Shown: positions 1 through 12,142 of the stretch, in pieces
Numbering within the stretch: position 1 is the stretch's first letter
How the letters are laid out: each line of letters opens with the position of its first letter
Assembly: GCF_000003815.2 (NCBI RefSeq)
Contig: NC_049994.1
Coordinates: 201,797-265,796 of the forward strand
Direction of reading: 5' to 3'
DNA: 64,000 bases
DNA from: Branchiostoma floridae
Taxonomy: Eukaryota > Chordata > Leptocardii > Amphioxiformes > Branchiostomatidae
Notes under the pieces: generated by a model
The model's input: the letters and a program-made list of their open reading frames with translations, nothing else
The model's database searches: none
Told to the model about the DNA's origin: nothing
Translations under genes and position numbers: made by a program

Positions 1-1180
1 AGCCAACGATTTTGCCATTCTGTTAGCGCATCGAGGTCAGACTGCAGCCCTTGTGCGTCAGAAGGCTTGCTGATAGTTCGATAAATCAAGCCTTCGTCAG
101 CAAACAGTCGAACATGTGAGTCTACGGAATCGGGTAGGTCATTAATGTAGAGCAGGAATAGCAGAGGGCCTAACACAGTACCCTGCGGAACTCCAGAGGT
201 GACCTTGACAGCTTTAGATGTTCCACCGTCAAAGACAACCCTCTGGGTTCTCTCCGTAAGGAAGGCCCTAAGCCAAGACTGAAGGAGGCCAGAAATACCA
301 TAGTGCTCGAGCTTGCTCAGCAGACGTTCGTGTGGCACAGTATCGAATGCTTTGCTAAAGTCAAGCACCGCGGCATCGACCTGTTTGTTCTGGTCCATGC
401 TCTTGGCCAGGTCTTGGAGGGTAAGCACCAGCTGGCTCTCGCAGGACAGACCCTTCCTGAAGCCGTGTTGCGCAGGGGACAGAATGCCATGAGCGTCTAG
501 ATGTTTCATCATGTGGCTGTGCACGATGTGTTCGAGCACTTTGCCACAGACCGATGTCAGAGACACCGGCCTATAGTTTGATGGCAAGGTTCTGTCCCCC
601 TTTTTGAAGATTGGAGCGATGTTAGCTGTTCTCCAATCTTCAGGAACATCTCCCGTGGATATTGACTGGGAGAATATGACCTGTAATATTGGCGCAATTT
701 GTTCGGCTACGGTCTTCAGGAGGCGAGGTGGTAATCCGTCTGGTCCTGTGGCCTTGCTGGGGTTAAGACAGGAGAGCTGTTTGGCTACCCCCTCCACTGT
801 GATGTTAAGGGAGGGGATAGTTGGAGCTTTGGGTTCGCCAAGGGTAGGAACGGTGGTCTTATCCTCCCTGGTAAACACTGACTCAAACTGGGCCCCCAGT
901 GCATCAGCCTTTTCTTTGGGGTCAGATGTTAGCACCCCCTGATGTCTTAGGGCGGACGCACCAGTAGAGTCTTGTCTGATGGATTTGACATAGCTCCAAA
1001 AGGCCTTGGGATTATCCTCGATGTTAGACTCCAGGTAATTGGAGACATAATCCCTATGGGCCTTCCTAACTCTCTGCTTAACGCCCTTCCTACACCTCTT
1101 GAACTTTGCCCAGGCTTCATTGGAGTTGGAACTCCTAGCCTTGGAAAAAAGTTCAGACCGCTTACGCATAGCTTTGTGAA
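1..1180 (-). mobile_element. Non-LTR retrotransposon (LINE) reverse transcriptase fragment, CR1/jockey-like
   Basis: The minus strand is open from about 1180 to the window edge and reads as a LINE reverse transcriptase. In order it shows an N-terminal RT region with a KATGPDGLPPRLLK motif, then NYRPVSLTSVCGKVLE, HGFRKGLSC, LDFSKAFDTVPH, SGVPQGTVLGPLLFLLYIND, and an LFADEG box near 75-100. The 5' end of the fragment abuts a TG-rich tract, so the element is 5'-truncated; its 3' part lies outside the window. The catalytic FADD box reads FADE here, with the second Asp replaced by Glu, so this copy is probably inactive. The family name is from motif recognition only. Confidence 0.9.
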
Positions 1181-1260
1181 TCTGTATGTGTGTCTGTGTG
1201 TGTGTGTGTGTGTGTATATGTGTTTGTTTGTGTGTATGTACGGTCCCGGTATAAAAGTGT
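1181..1260. repeat. TG-rich microsatellite
   Basis: An imperfect (TG)n tract interrupted by TATA and TTTG. It borders the truncated 5' end of the LINE. Confidence 0.85.
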
Positions 1261-1509
1261 ATAAGTATGCGTAGTCATGTGTGCATCTAAATTCTGATAT
1301 ATATGGCTGTGTACTAAAATCGCTACAATGCGTTCCAACAATCAGCAATTTTTTGCCAATTGATTCTTGTTCTTATGATTATTAAATTCGTCATACAATG
1401 GGGGTCAATTATGTCTCATGATTGTTATCGAAATAAACGTACTAATACAAATAGACGTAACGATGCTCTTTTATATGTTATGTTCCTTTTTTTCTGATAC
1501 ATGTTACAG

Positions 1510-2818
1510 GTTATATACGTGGCAAGGAACCCTAAAGATCTTGCAGTGTCCTACTATCACTTCCATTTCATGTGTTCAACGCTCAAGACCCCCACATCCT
1601 GGGAACAGTTCCTACAAGACTTTGTCAACGGAGAAGGTAGGGGTGCAGAAATCCCTGCTTACATCACTTCCTCCCATCATGCTTTGGCTGCTTTGTGAAT
1701 TTTAGGCTACCACTTTAATTCTCACAGCAATATCAGCGTAGTTCTCATAGCAATATCAGCGTAGTTCTCATAGCAATATCAGCGTAGTTCTTATCAATAA
1801 TATCAGCGTAGTTCTCATAGCACCATCAGCGTAGTTCTCATAGCAATATCAGCGTAGTTCTTATAGCAACATCAGTGTAGTTCTCATAGCAATATCAGCT
1901 TTGTTCTCAATTATATCAGATTAGTTTCCATAGCAATTTATCGTAGTTTTCATGATAATATCAGCGTAGTTCTCATAGTAATATCAGCGTAGTTCTCATA
2001 GCAACATCAATGTAGTTCCCATAGCAATATCAGATTTGTTCTCAATAATATCAGCGTAGTTCTCATAGCAACATCAGCGTAGTTCTCATAGCAATATCAG
2101 CGTAGTTCTCATAGCAACATCAGTGTAGTTCTCATAGCAATATCAGCGTAGTTCTCATAGCAACATCAGTGTAGTTCTCATAGCAACATCAATGTAGTTC
2201 TCATAGCAATATCAGATTAGTTTCCATAGCAATTTAGCGTAGTTTTCATGATAATATCAGCGTAGCTCTCATAGCAATATCAGCGTAGTTCTCATAGCAG
2301 TATCAACGTATTTCCCATTCCATATAAGGAAAGTCTGCCAGGGTATAGTTTACAAGAGGTTTTCGGAGCTGAGGCTGCTTGAAATTTTACGAAACAAATA
2401 TGGACGATGTTAACTTCTGATTGTATGAACGGATTCTAGGAGTAGATTAAGCAAGATCGTAGGATTAAGATTGAATAGGAAACCTGCACTGAATGCACAA
2501 AAAAAACTATTCACAGAATCTGAAAAAATTTCATCAACAATAAATACAAACAATAAAAATAAGCTCTTTTAGCTGTTGACATATATTGTCACATGATCTC
2601 AACATCTAAGTCCTTTCTCGTCCTGCTCTCCATATCTACATTGTTCGAAACGCACTAAGTTTTGAAGTAATCTCATGACAAATATTGTTTGTATGTGACA
2701 AAAAATATATTTACCTTAACCAGTGTACGACGAAGCATGGCACAATCACGTGCTGGGTTGGTGGGAACAGAAGGACAACCCGAACGTGCTGTTTCTGAAG
2801 TACGAGGACCTACAGAAG
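1510..2818 (+). CDS. Cytosolic sulfotransferase, partial (two internal exons), gene A
   Basis: Two exons are visible: 1510-1636 (127 bp) and 2724-2818 (95 bp), both with AG/GT borders and matching phase. The first begins VIYVARNPKDLAVSYYHFHF, the 3'-phosphate-binding segment for the PAPS cofactor in SULT enzymes. The second encodes VYDEAWHNHVLGWWEQ followed by the LFLKYEDLQK segment. SULTs transfer the sulfonate of PAPS to hydroxyl or amine acceptors in the cytosol. Upstream exons lie before or outside the window, and the two final exons are missing because the sequence meets a 100-N gap at 4024. Exon lengths equal those of the three minus-strand SULTs. The exon at 2724 is nearly identical to the one at 63394-63488, so this is probably the same locus in another haplotype rather than a fourth gene. 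A 23-bp satellite fills the intron. Confidence 0.88.
1712..2316. repeat. Tandem satellite, 23-bp unit, about 26 copies
   Basis: Head-to-tail copies containing TAGTTCTCATAGCAATATCA plus three further bases, with scattered substitutions and a few shortened units. It lies inside the SULT gene A intron. The same satellite appears inverted from about 63900 to the window end, in the matching intron of gene D. Confidence 0.93.
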
Positions 2819-2869
2819 GTATAACCTTAAAAACGTTGCTACCGTTAATAAGGTATTTTAGTCAAATCG

Positions 2870-3392
2870 TGTGTTTTTTATTATTTATTTATTTCTTCCT
2901 CAAACGTACATAGGCAGGGAAATACACACATGGTATACCCTGAATTGCGTAGGTTTGTTACAAAAAAACTTATACGTGCAGAATGTCAACAAACAAAAAT
3001 ACATAGTATATTAACAAACACTAAGCATAGATCCGAACTCACAGGCTGATGGCAATTCTAGAAAATAGAGTCATTATAAAGTCTGACTGCAGTGTGGACA
3101 GGAGGAACGACTGTTTCAGTCTGTCAGTTCTTGCCTTGGGGAGAGTGAACGCGATCTTGTTCCTCAGTTGTCTGCCAGTAACTGTGCGTCTTTGAGGAGG
3201 CACAAGATCGTGCAGCGGATGTTCGGGTCTTAACATGTCCTTAAAGAGCTTTACTGCAGCAGCTTCTCTCCTTTCCTTCAAAGAAGGTAAGTTGGGAACT
3301 GATCGCCTACCCCCGAGAGAGGTGATCGCCTACCCCCGAGAGAGATGGTACGGAGGGCCCGTTTCTGTACACGTTCCATACTGTCTTTTGTC
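2870..3392 (-). mobile_element. 5'-truncated LINE insertion, 3' end of ORF2
   Basis: On the minus strand the piece reads MERVQKRALRTISLGG and then, after a frameshift, LPSLKERREAAAVKLFKDML, HPLHDLVPPQRR and LRNKIAFTLPKARTDRLKQS. This is the usual C-terminal end of a LINE ORF2. A T-rich ATTTATTTATTT tail sits at the 2875-2895 side, which is the 3' end. A short direct repeat (GATCGCCTACCCCCGAGAGA, twice at 3300-3345) marks the frameshift. The block is absent from the inverted copy at 63.3 kb. Confidence 0.82.
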
Positions 3393-3640
3393 CTGGTGCG
3401 TGCGTCCGCGTTAAATACTAGCTCAGTAGAGGCATGTCGACGAAATACAATTGACCCAGGTTCAGAATATGGGACTTTGGTGTGTTTTTTTTTCATTGGA
3501 GCAATAAGGAAAGATAAAGTACGAAGAAGCGACATCGGTAAGAGATTCAGTAGTCACGTGTGTACACAGTTAATAGAAGATTCATTAAGCAGTGACTACT
3601 TTTGAACGGTAAACACACAAACCTCCAATTTTTTTATGGC

Positions 3641-3757
3641 TATTAGTCCATCTTGTTCACGAAGTGACTCGCGAGAGTTGTGATCCACGCAAGTCTCGAC
3701 CTAATTCTCCCAACTCTCGCGAGAACTAAATCAATCCGTGAACAATATGGACTGAAA
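3641..3757. repeat. Short foldback element (MITE-like)
   Basis: The ends form inverted repeats: AGTCCATCTTGTTCACGAA on the left and TCCGTGAACAATATGGACT on the right. Inner CTCGCGAGAGTT / AACTCTCGCGAG arms extend the stem. The matching copy is at about 63015-63130. Confidence 0.75.
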
Positions 3758-4023
3758 ATTCTAATAAGCAAAGAAGTGAGGCATATTAGGAAGATATGAG
3801 GTCTCTCCAGGTATAAACGTTAGATTTATCTATTATATCTTAATATGTGTACTATGGGAGATTTTTCACATTGAAATGACAAAATATAAAAACATGTCGT
3901 CTATGATAGGTCGAACGTTAAAAACGTCTGTGTCGCCTTCCGTCTTTGTAGAATGATTCTTGGGTTTCCTGGCTGCTTTAGTCTAGATTACAATGTTCAG
4001 TCACTAAGTTAGTAAACTTTACA

Positions 4024-4123
4024 NNNNNNNNNNNNNNNNNNNNNNNNNNNNNNNNNNNNNNNNNNNNNNNNNNNNNNNNNNNNNNNNNNNNNNNNNNNNN
4101 NNNNNNNNNNNNNNNNNNNNNNN
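4024..4123. other. Assembly gap, 100 N
   Basis: Exactly 100 N, the usual placeholder for a gap of unknown size. It separates the inverted SULT copy from the sequence that follows. Confidence 0.99.
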
Positions 4124-4465
4124 ACAAGGCCATTGACCACTTCTAGGAACTGAACTACGCTCACTGTGGCGGCATCTCTTCTCACAAAGTCAGAAACATC
4201 GAGCTTCAACAAGTTCGACCAACTGACTCATTAAGCGAAGCAGGGGTTACGAGGCTGCTTGGGAAATTCCCTACCCCATTAAGCCGGAATGGTTTGATCC
4301 GCTCACACCGGGAAGGTCCCCTAGGGCCCTACTCTTTTCGACAAGTGCGGCGGGTATTTATACGTGCCCGGGGTGTGACTCTCCCCAGACACGGGACTTC
4401 CATTTAACGTCCTATCCGAGGGACGGCCCTAGCCGAAGCTAGGTATACTCATTGTATGGGACAAG
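4124..4465 (-). mobile_element. SINE body, 5'-truncated
   Basis: The minus strand carries the conserved SINE core seen elsewhere in this window: CTTCGGCTAGGGCCGTCCCT, GGATAGGACGTTAAATGG, CCCGTGTCTGGGGAGAGTCA, and a region corresponding to CACGTTAAAGAACCC. No tRNA-like head is visible, so the copy is 5'-truncated. The first 95 bases next to the gap are open on the minus strand but match nothing I recognise. Confidence 0.7.
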
Positions 4466-5089
4466 CTTTGAGCGGGAATTGTTAAGCTGTACTCGAGCTT
4501 GCTATTAGTGTAACAGGGGAAATGTTCGCTGTGGTCTTATGTTTGTGATTTTGGTGACAGCCTATTCAGCTCGAAATTAAAAACACCGATAATGTTTTTC
4601 TGTTTTCTGCCTGCCTACTACCTTGTTTCAAAGCTAAAAAAAATCGCGGTCCACATTCTCTTAATCTTGTAGTACAGCAAAAAATGTTACTGCGAACACT
4701 TACGTTTTTACAGTAATGCAACAATGAATAAAGATTAAAGTACTCTCAAAACACACCAAAATGACTGTACCGTGTTTTTGTCCGCTTCTGTTGTTGACAA
4801 CATGACGATAACTGGCAATTAGCGGTTGTTGATTAGTAAAGGACGCGGATATTGAGCAGACACTTGGAATGTGGAAACAAGCAATTACACAAGTACTCAA
4901 GAACGGCTTATTATGTTCGGCGGTTTGCGTGACAAGGTCGATATTATTTCTTGACACCCAGACACAGTCACGGGAACAAAAATAACACACTAACGCGATG
5001 AGTAAGATGTTGAGAATGAGAAACACGTTACTTTAAAGACCAAAGTAATTTTTTAGACGTAAACATTGTTGATCACGACTGAAGCTGCG
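4466..5089. other. Intergenic, nothing recognised
   Basis: A 108-codon minus-strand frame (4700-5026) shows no recognisable motif. I see no repeat or splice pattern worth calling. Confidence 0.5.
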
Positions 5090-5322
5090 CTCCCACCGCA
5101 CTTGTGTCAAGCTTGCGTCACTGCGGGGTTCGAAAGATACTCAACGAATTTCACAGATAAAGAACGAAGTTTCTTTCTTTTCGTGTATTTTGTCGTCTTC
5201 TAAATCATACTTTTACGTATTACGCAATATCTAAATTACAAATAAATCGTAGAAAATAGCAAAACAGTGACACAGTGAACGAACCCCGCAGTGACGCAAG
5301 CTTTACACAAGTGCGGTGGGAG
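5090..5322. mobile_element. MITE with terminal inverted repeats of about 43 bp
   Basis: The left end CTCCCACCGCACTTGTGTCA and its extension through the GCGTCACTGCGGGGTTCG block recur as reverse complement at 5280-5322, with one substitution. The 147-bp centre is AT-rich and non-coding. It is a non-autonomous DNA transposon by structure. A target duplication is not clear. Confidence 0.88.
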
Positions 5323-7460
5323 GGCACCTTTAACGATTTTTAGGTCGTCCTTTGTCTATATACGTCTGTGTGACTGCGTCATTATAGAGAGATCTGTCAA
5401 CATTGTCACCGTTTACGGGGTGTGGTTAGACCCTGTGTGTATTTGTTCTGGTCAGATCACCCTACTCTAAAGTAATCACATAGCGTGCCCAAAGCACGAG
5501 TCAGAGAGATCCCTGTTCAAGGACGAAAGCTACCTGTTCAAGAACAAATGCTACCTGTTGAAGGATGCAAGCGTGCCTTTAGAAGACCACACACATGCAC
5601 ACGAGCCACACGCAAATGCGCATACAAATACACATACATACAAACAAGGAGGTACCCGGAAAAATATGAATGCACATGTATAGTCTTTTCACAGCCCCGA
5701 CATCGATAGTCTTCCGTTTATTACTTTGAAATTCTTCAGAGGGTTTCATTTTCTGACAGAGCATGCCCCCGGACCCCTTGAAAATTAGTGCATTTAATAC
5801 TCCTTTGTCGAAAAAATCTAACTTAATAACAAGAAGCAAATATATATGTAATCATATAGCCTGCTAATAAACTGCTATAGTACACATTTAAAACGTTTGT
5901 GATATACGTGCAAGTAAATAGTCTAGATGCTTTGAACAACCATTTTATTTCGTGTAATATTAAGTGGAATGTTTGCGATTCACTTAAGTGTGGTTTTGTT
6001 ACTCTGCAGTTTAGACAAGGGTTTAACTGCGTTATGCTTACCATTATTTAAGAGACATCTGTAAAAAAAATGCAGTTTATATCTCGCTTTAACCTTTCTA
6101 TCGATGTTAAATATAGTTCTACGTGACGCTAAATTCCTGCATGCACTTCGCATGTCGCTCGTTCTTCGTACGTCATAACCTATTGCTGTGCATCCCTGTA
6201 CGGTGACACGAACTGTCCGTGTGTTTGTTTAGTGCGAACATTGTACCTTTCAACCAGACAATCCGCAAACAGGCCAGCCTTTTATCTGCTGTTCACACAA
6301 CCGTGAAGATGCGTAAGCCTCGGGCGATATACATGCGCGATCGGCCGTGCCGGGTGACGAGAACTTCCAAATAAGGAAATGTTCGGGAGTGTGTGTCGAG
6401 AACACCGAGATTTGCCGACGCAAGCGGTGTAAACATTTTACAAGTATACACTCTTAACGATTTGTTTACAAGGGAATATTTACAAGTTGTAAAAGACGAT
6501 AGAACGGAAATTCTCATTAAATAACAAATTATATAAGGAATGGAAGAATGAAATGCACTAAAATCCAACGAACTAAGAAAAGATTTCTGTTCATTTATAC
6601 TGTGTACACTTGATCTATATGAGACGTGGAATGAGATATATAGATTGTTGTTACTGACTGTCCAAGAAAACAACACCTCTAGCAAGTGTTCTGGACGTAA
6701 GAACTGTTCCCATGGAAAGGTGAGGTCACTATAATAAAGTCCACAAAACATAGGAAATGACGCCCGGGGCTAATGCAGAGGTAACCGGACACATTCCTAG
6801 AAGCGTGGCGGTCTGTGTACCTCTACATGTACATGTACACACATGTCTCAATACCCTCTGTTTAGAAAGGAAGGAAAGATACAGGAATGTTTTTGCATGG
6901 TTTTCCTGTGCGGTTGATAAAGTCAACTGCCACAGCATGACATGGCCGTATTCAAGGGACATGCCTTAAAATNNNNNNNNNNNNNNNNNNNNNNNNNNNN
7001 NNNNNNNNNNNNNNNNNNNNNNNNNNNNNNNNNNNNNNNNNNNNNNNNNNNNNNNNNNNNNNNNNNNNNNNNGAAAAAAATTAGGCGCACCGACTTTCAC
7101 AGCGCTCTCACTACACAGCGGCATCAATTTTTGTTTTGCTCCTTGAATGTCGGTATGGAATGAATAGTATAGTTGCTTTATTTCATTACGTAGAAAATTG
7201 CCCCCAAAAATGTGAAAATTTTTACCCCTCTGACTCAGGCTATTATAACCTAGGTTGCTTTTTTAATCTCTATCCAAACCGGTGTAATACTTGTACCACA
7301 TCCTTTCTGGCTGAGTTGGGTTTTTTTGAGCGGGTGCTATTTTTAACTTTTTTTCGTGGTCGGTTTGCTGTCGACATCCGTTTCGGCTGTGGTCGGGTGA
7401 CTTCGTGAGGAGTCCGAGAAGCCGAACGCACGACACGCCCACGGAAGGGCCCGAACATCA
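5323..7460. other. Intergenic, no gene recognised; contains a 100-N gap at 6973-7072
   Basis: Several short frames exist (for example 5485-5709 plus, 6293-6751 minus), but none has a domain, a signal peptide or a splice structure that I recognise. Short CATGTACATGTACACACATG repeats lie near 6825-6845. Confidence 0.5.
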
Positions 7461-7467
7461 TCACCTG

Positions 7468-7494
7468 TGACGTCAGCACTTTTTCCTTTATAAG
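7468..7494 (+). promoter_or_regulatory. CRE (TGACGTCA) and TATA box upstream of the MMP gene
   Basis: A perfect palindromic CRE, TGACGTCA, lies at 7468-7475 and a TATA-like TTTATAAG at 7487-7494. The spacing puts a start site near 7520, giving a 5' UTR of about 85 bases before the ATG at 7607. CRE sites bind CREB/ATF factors; use of this one is inference. Confidence 0.6.
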
Positions 7495-7606
7495 AGGGCA
7501 GGTGGTTGGTTTGAACAGCAGAACAACCAAGGTAGGAGCAAGAGACAGGCCACAGGTTTCGGCTAAGCATCCAAGCTTCAGTTGGTGAGAGAAGACAAGA
7601 GCCAGT

Positions 7607-10600
7607 ATGGGAAATCTTCAGCTTATTCGGGCACTGCTAATTGTCGTTGGGCTAGCGACGACTATGGCTATGGAACCGACGGTAAGTGCACAGATTTGTT
7701 CGTTACTTTTTCTAAATGTAGCCTAGCTTCATAGTATTTTGTAAGGCCGTAAGGCAGTCTTTTTTATCTGTGTCTAGGGCACGGTATTGGAAGGTGGAGC
7801 CCAACCGTCTTCTTCTACTGCCTTTTACCTCCCCAACCGAAGGCATTTTTACACCTGGGCGGAATGAGTGTTCAGTGCCTTTCCCAACGACACAATATCG
7901 GTTGTATGTTACCAATGAGCGTTGAACGTTTTTCTACTGTTTCCGCTCAAGATCTGAGAGTACAAAAGAAAAAGCCTGAATTTTTGTGAACTAATTTTTT
8001 GAACTGCTTACTACTAAGGACAAGCATAAAGTTTCGACTTAACACCTGTATCTATTTATCAAGAGATTGTAGATTAATGTATCAATTAAAGAAGATACGT
8101 AGTGTTAGTAGTCTACTGTAACACCTTTTCCCTGTGCAAATCATTATTCTCACGTCCGAGAAGACTTAAGGAAGCGGCAAATTACCGATAATGATTATGA
8201 TGATACCCTGCGGCAAAGCGTGACCGCAAATACGCCCGTGATGTTTTGAATAATACCGGAATTGAATCTCAACTCCACTAAAATAATTACCGGTATTGAG
8301 TCAATTGTACCCATATTGTCTCTAAATTCCATATATTTCCCGTTTTAGCCCTTTTCCGGCTATTTTGTAAGAGTGCAGGGTAAAATAGCAATATGCCATA
8401 GTACTGCGTTTTTGTAGGTCAATCTGCAAGGTTGTAAAGGGCCTCTACACTCTACTACATATCTAATATTGGTAATTTAATCACTCAATTCATACCTGTT
8501 GGAAAGTTTGAGACCTTAGTTTTCCCCACATTGTCTCTGTTACTTAAAGTATAGGCCAAACCCTTACTCTACAGTTCTTACAAGTTCCTTACTTACCCGA
8601 GATACATTAAATGTTAAAATCATTCTTTGTTTTTAGTTATGCTGTCTAAAAACGGTCAAATGTCAAAGAAAAGAAGTATTGTATAAGCTTGTCTCTGGCT
8701 ACCAGTGCTTTTTTTGCGCTCACAAAATTTACAGAATTGTCATACACTCACAGTAATGCTATTTTGCAGGACTATAAGTGTTAAAAATTGTAAGTGGGGG
8801 AAGTCTTCCTACTCTTATATACCTGTTTCTTTTTTTGTATCTAACAGAAATACCTGACGAAGTACGGTTACCTTGACGACGGCATGATGAGTAAAGCTAG
8901 CGACATGACCCCCACCGAAATGGACGACATGGTCAGGGATGCCGTCATGCTGTTCCAGGAAATGGCGCACCTCCCCATGACAGGTGAGTGTCGACGTCTC
9001 CTTACCGACTTATTCCTTTATCCTTTTCATTACAATTTCGTTGGCATGATAGTAAACGTAGTTTTCTAGAAAGAGTATTAATACTTTAGTAGGGGGGGGG
9101 GGGGGCATATATGTTTTAGCTTACCAACAGCACCTGGCGGCATGACATAAGGGACGAAATCACTATTGATAAAGTCTGAAATCTCTATTTATAAAGTGGC
9201 GCCAAGACGCTTACATAAGCTACTCGAAAACATGTCATTATATACTCAGCAGTATGTATAACCTATGTGAACAAGAAGATAAGTAAGTGTGTGGTTGTGG
9301 AGGTATATATGTTTTACTTCGCCGACAATTACAAGAAAGTTGCATAAGGCCCGTCCGACGAAGTCTGAAATCTCTGTTTTACAGTGGCGCCAAGACGCTT
9401 ACACAAGCTTCTTAATTGCGAGTTGTTAAACACACATCTGTTTGTATGACCTATGTACAGACCGAAGAGGTTTAAAGATTGCTGACGAAACCTTTAACAA
9501 TGAAGTGATTTGAGTAGTCGTGGCGTGATGATAGGGTGTATGACCCATTTTGTAGAGGTCCGGGTTTGAACTAACAACTTCACCTAGGTGCAAATGAGTA
9601 GTACACAACTTCGGTTAGGGACGTCACTTAAACTTGGAAGTCCCGTGTTTAAGGAGAGACACTCTTCTTGCACGTACCCACAACACCTATCGACAAGACT
9701 AGGGGTCCTTATTGGTGTGAGTAGGTCTAATCTGTCCGTATATGTAACATACCAGGTCCTATTATACCGCCACATCAAAACACATTGTTACAGAGGCCTT
9801 CTCATGATGTCTTTAAACACCTAAATATCTTGTGTATTTAAACTAAAGGATTACTGATACGATCCGGTGGAATGATCAGAGTTGATGTTAGATTGTACTG
9901 TTCAGCACAAACCTGGTGTGTTACGCTATGATATAGTTTACCGTTTATGCAATACTGACAAACAAATACCCTGTGTTTACACAATCTCTCGCCACCTGGG
10001 GTTAATGACCTCCTCCGCGAGAGAGGTCGACGGCAATTGTTGGGCCGGCCGCTAGGGGCGCGATGTTAGTCAGGCTAGACAAACACATTACTATAGGCTA
10101 ACAAGAACATGTATGTATGACGTAACCAGGGAGACTGGACGAGATGACCATGCAGCAGATGTCCATGCCGCGGTGTGGCGTGGCTGACCTGGGCGAGTTC
10201 AGACTGACCGGCCGGAAGTGGGACAAGACCCACCTGACCTACCGCCTGATTAACACCAGTCCGCAGCTGGACAGGGCAGAGGTGGAGGACGCCATCTACC
10301 GGGCATTCAGGGTAAGTGCAGCTGGCATTTGGCATTTTATAAAGAATTAATAATGAATGAATTGATTTTAGTGCTCAACAACCGCGCAAGGTACAATGTA
10401 TGGCAACCAATAAGAACTAATAAATATATAGTAATATAGTATATGACTGTCTGTATGTATGTATGTCTATGCTGCATATATTGTGTATGTATACGTATGA
10501 ATATATGTATGTATTCATGTGTGTGTTTTCGTGTGTATGTATGTATGTATGTATGTATGTATGAGTTTGTTTATAGGTATGTCACAGATAATGAATTATC

Positions 10601-12109
10601 GAATTAGTATATTTACAAGAAATTGAATGATAATAACTTGCTATGATGTGGTTTCCGACATCTTATGTAAGTTTAGACGTTCTTGACTGTGAAGGAGGTT
10701 TTTTTGGCCACGCTAGGGCAAACTCTGTTCTGTTGAATACATCTTGTCATCAGAAGTAACTGGTATTGTACGATACTGTATAATTACATTTTGATGATTA
10801 AACCCAACGTTACGTTATTGATATATTGCATTTTGTTCTTGACAGATATGGGAACAAGTGACGCCTCTCCGGTTCAGTAGAACATCCGGGACCTCCGATA
10901 TCGAGATCTCGTTTGTCCAGTTCAGTCACGGGGACGGCAACCCTTTCGACGGGCGGGGAGGGACTCTTGCGCATGCGTACTTCCCCGGGACGGGAATCGG
11001 CGGAGACGCTCATTTTGACGAGTCTGAACAGTGGACGGTCAGGACGGCACGAGGTAAAGAATTTCTGTTCTGGTTGGCATGATAACGTCCTTGTTACTTT
11101 CTTGTGTGTTTTAACTTTTACCATAGGACGAATCCAATTGTGGGGCAGTGTGACCTGACAGCAGAGTATTCGGATGCAGAACCAAGTGGTACCGTCGGGT
11201 CAAATACTGTTACGTCACCGATCTTGTTAAAAGCACTTTACACGAAGGCACTTTACACGACTCACCCCCAACCAAGTGTAAGTGAGCACAGGAAAGCAAA
11301 CAAAACCGAGGGGGTTCCTCCCTGACAAAACCAACAGAAAACCAGCCAAAACAACTGATAGCAAACCAAACCGAACCAAACTAAAAACAAGGTTGTTGTC
11401 AACAAATTTGGGTGTTCTGTGTGTTTTGCGTTAATTAGTGAGTATTTACCAAATACCAAAAACAATTAACAAGGATAGCAGTTTAAAACGTTTCATACCG
11501 ACTGTGGCCTGGCCTTTGAGTAGAAGTATATGACGCACTATGTATTAGAGTCATGAGAAAAAACGGCGAACAAGACGATTTCAAATGTCAGGATTATTGT
11601 AACCGCGTCTTAACCATGAACCACTGTGTTTACAGGTACGAACCTGTTCATCGTGGCAGCTCATGAGTTCGGCCACAGCCTGGGTCTGGAGCACTCGCAG
11701 GTGCTGGGGGCGCTCATGTACCCGTTCTACCAGGGGTACGTGGAAGATTTCCAGCTCGACTATGACGACATCCTCGGCATCCAAACAATCTACGGTACGG
11801 TTGTGTCTTCCCTTTGGTCATTATATTTGTATTATCAACTTTTGATTTGTAGATAATTTTATAGTACATTGATAACATTGACTCCATTGCAAATGTCAAG
11901 GGAAAAGTGACCTAATAATCTTATCGGCAAAAGACTAAAGTATTGTTTGTGCGTGTCTGTCCCTTCTAGTCTTTGTCTAGATCTGTCTTTCTGTCTGACT
12001 GTCTGTGTCTGCCTGCGTTTGTCTTTCTGTTAGTCTGTATGCCTGCCTGTCTCTCTCTCTCTCTCTTTCTCCGTCTCCCTGTCTCTCGGTCTGTCTTTCT
12101 CTGTCTCTG

Positions 12110-12142
<33 letters not shown>

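Larger units (their letters stand above)
2240..4020. repeat. Inverted near-copy of 62765-64000 (probable alternative haplotype)
   Basis: From the satellite through the SULT exon at 2724, the foldback at 3641 and the block ending TTAGTAAACTTTACA, this stretch matches the reverse complement of the right end of the window with sparse substitutions and indels. The match stops at the 100-N gap. Two large differences are a roughly 0.5-kb LINE insertion present only here (about 2870-3392) and a deletion of about 45 bp in the other copy. Confidence 0.88.

Noticed and set aside
1712-2316. Possible CRISPR array
   Set aside because: The 23-bp units are directly adjacent with no unique spacers, in an animal intron; it is a satellite.
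4009-4212. 67-codon frame across the 100-N gap
   Set aside because: Most of the frame is N; only about 30 residues are real and they match no family I know.
5485-6751. Short frames between the first gap and the MMP gene
   Set aside because: No motifs, no coding bias visible, no consistent splice sites.
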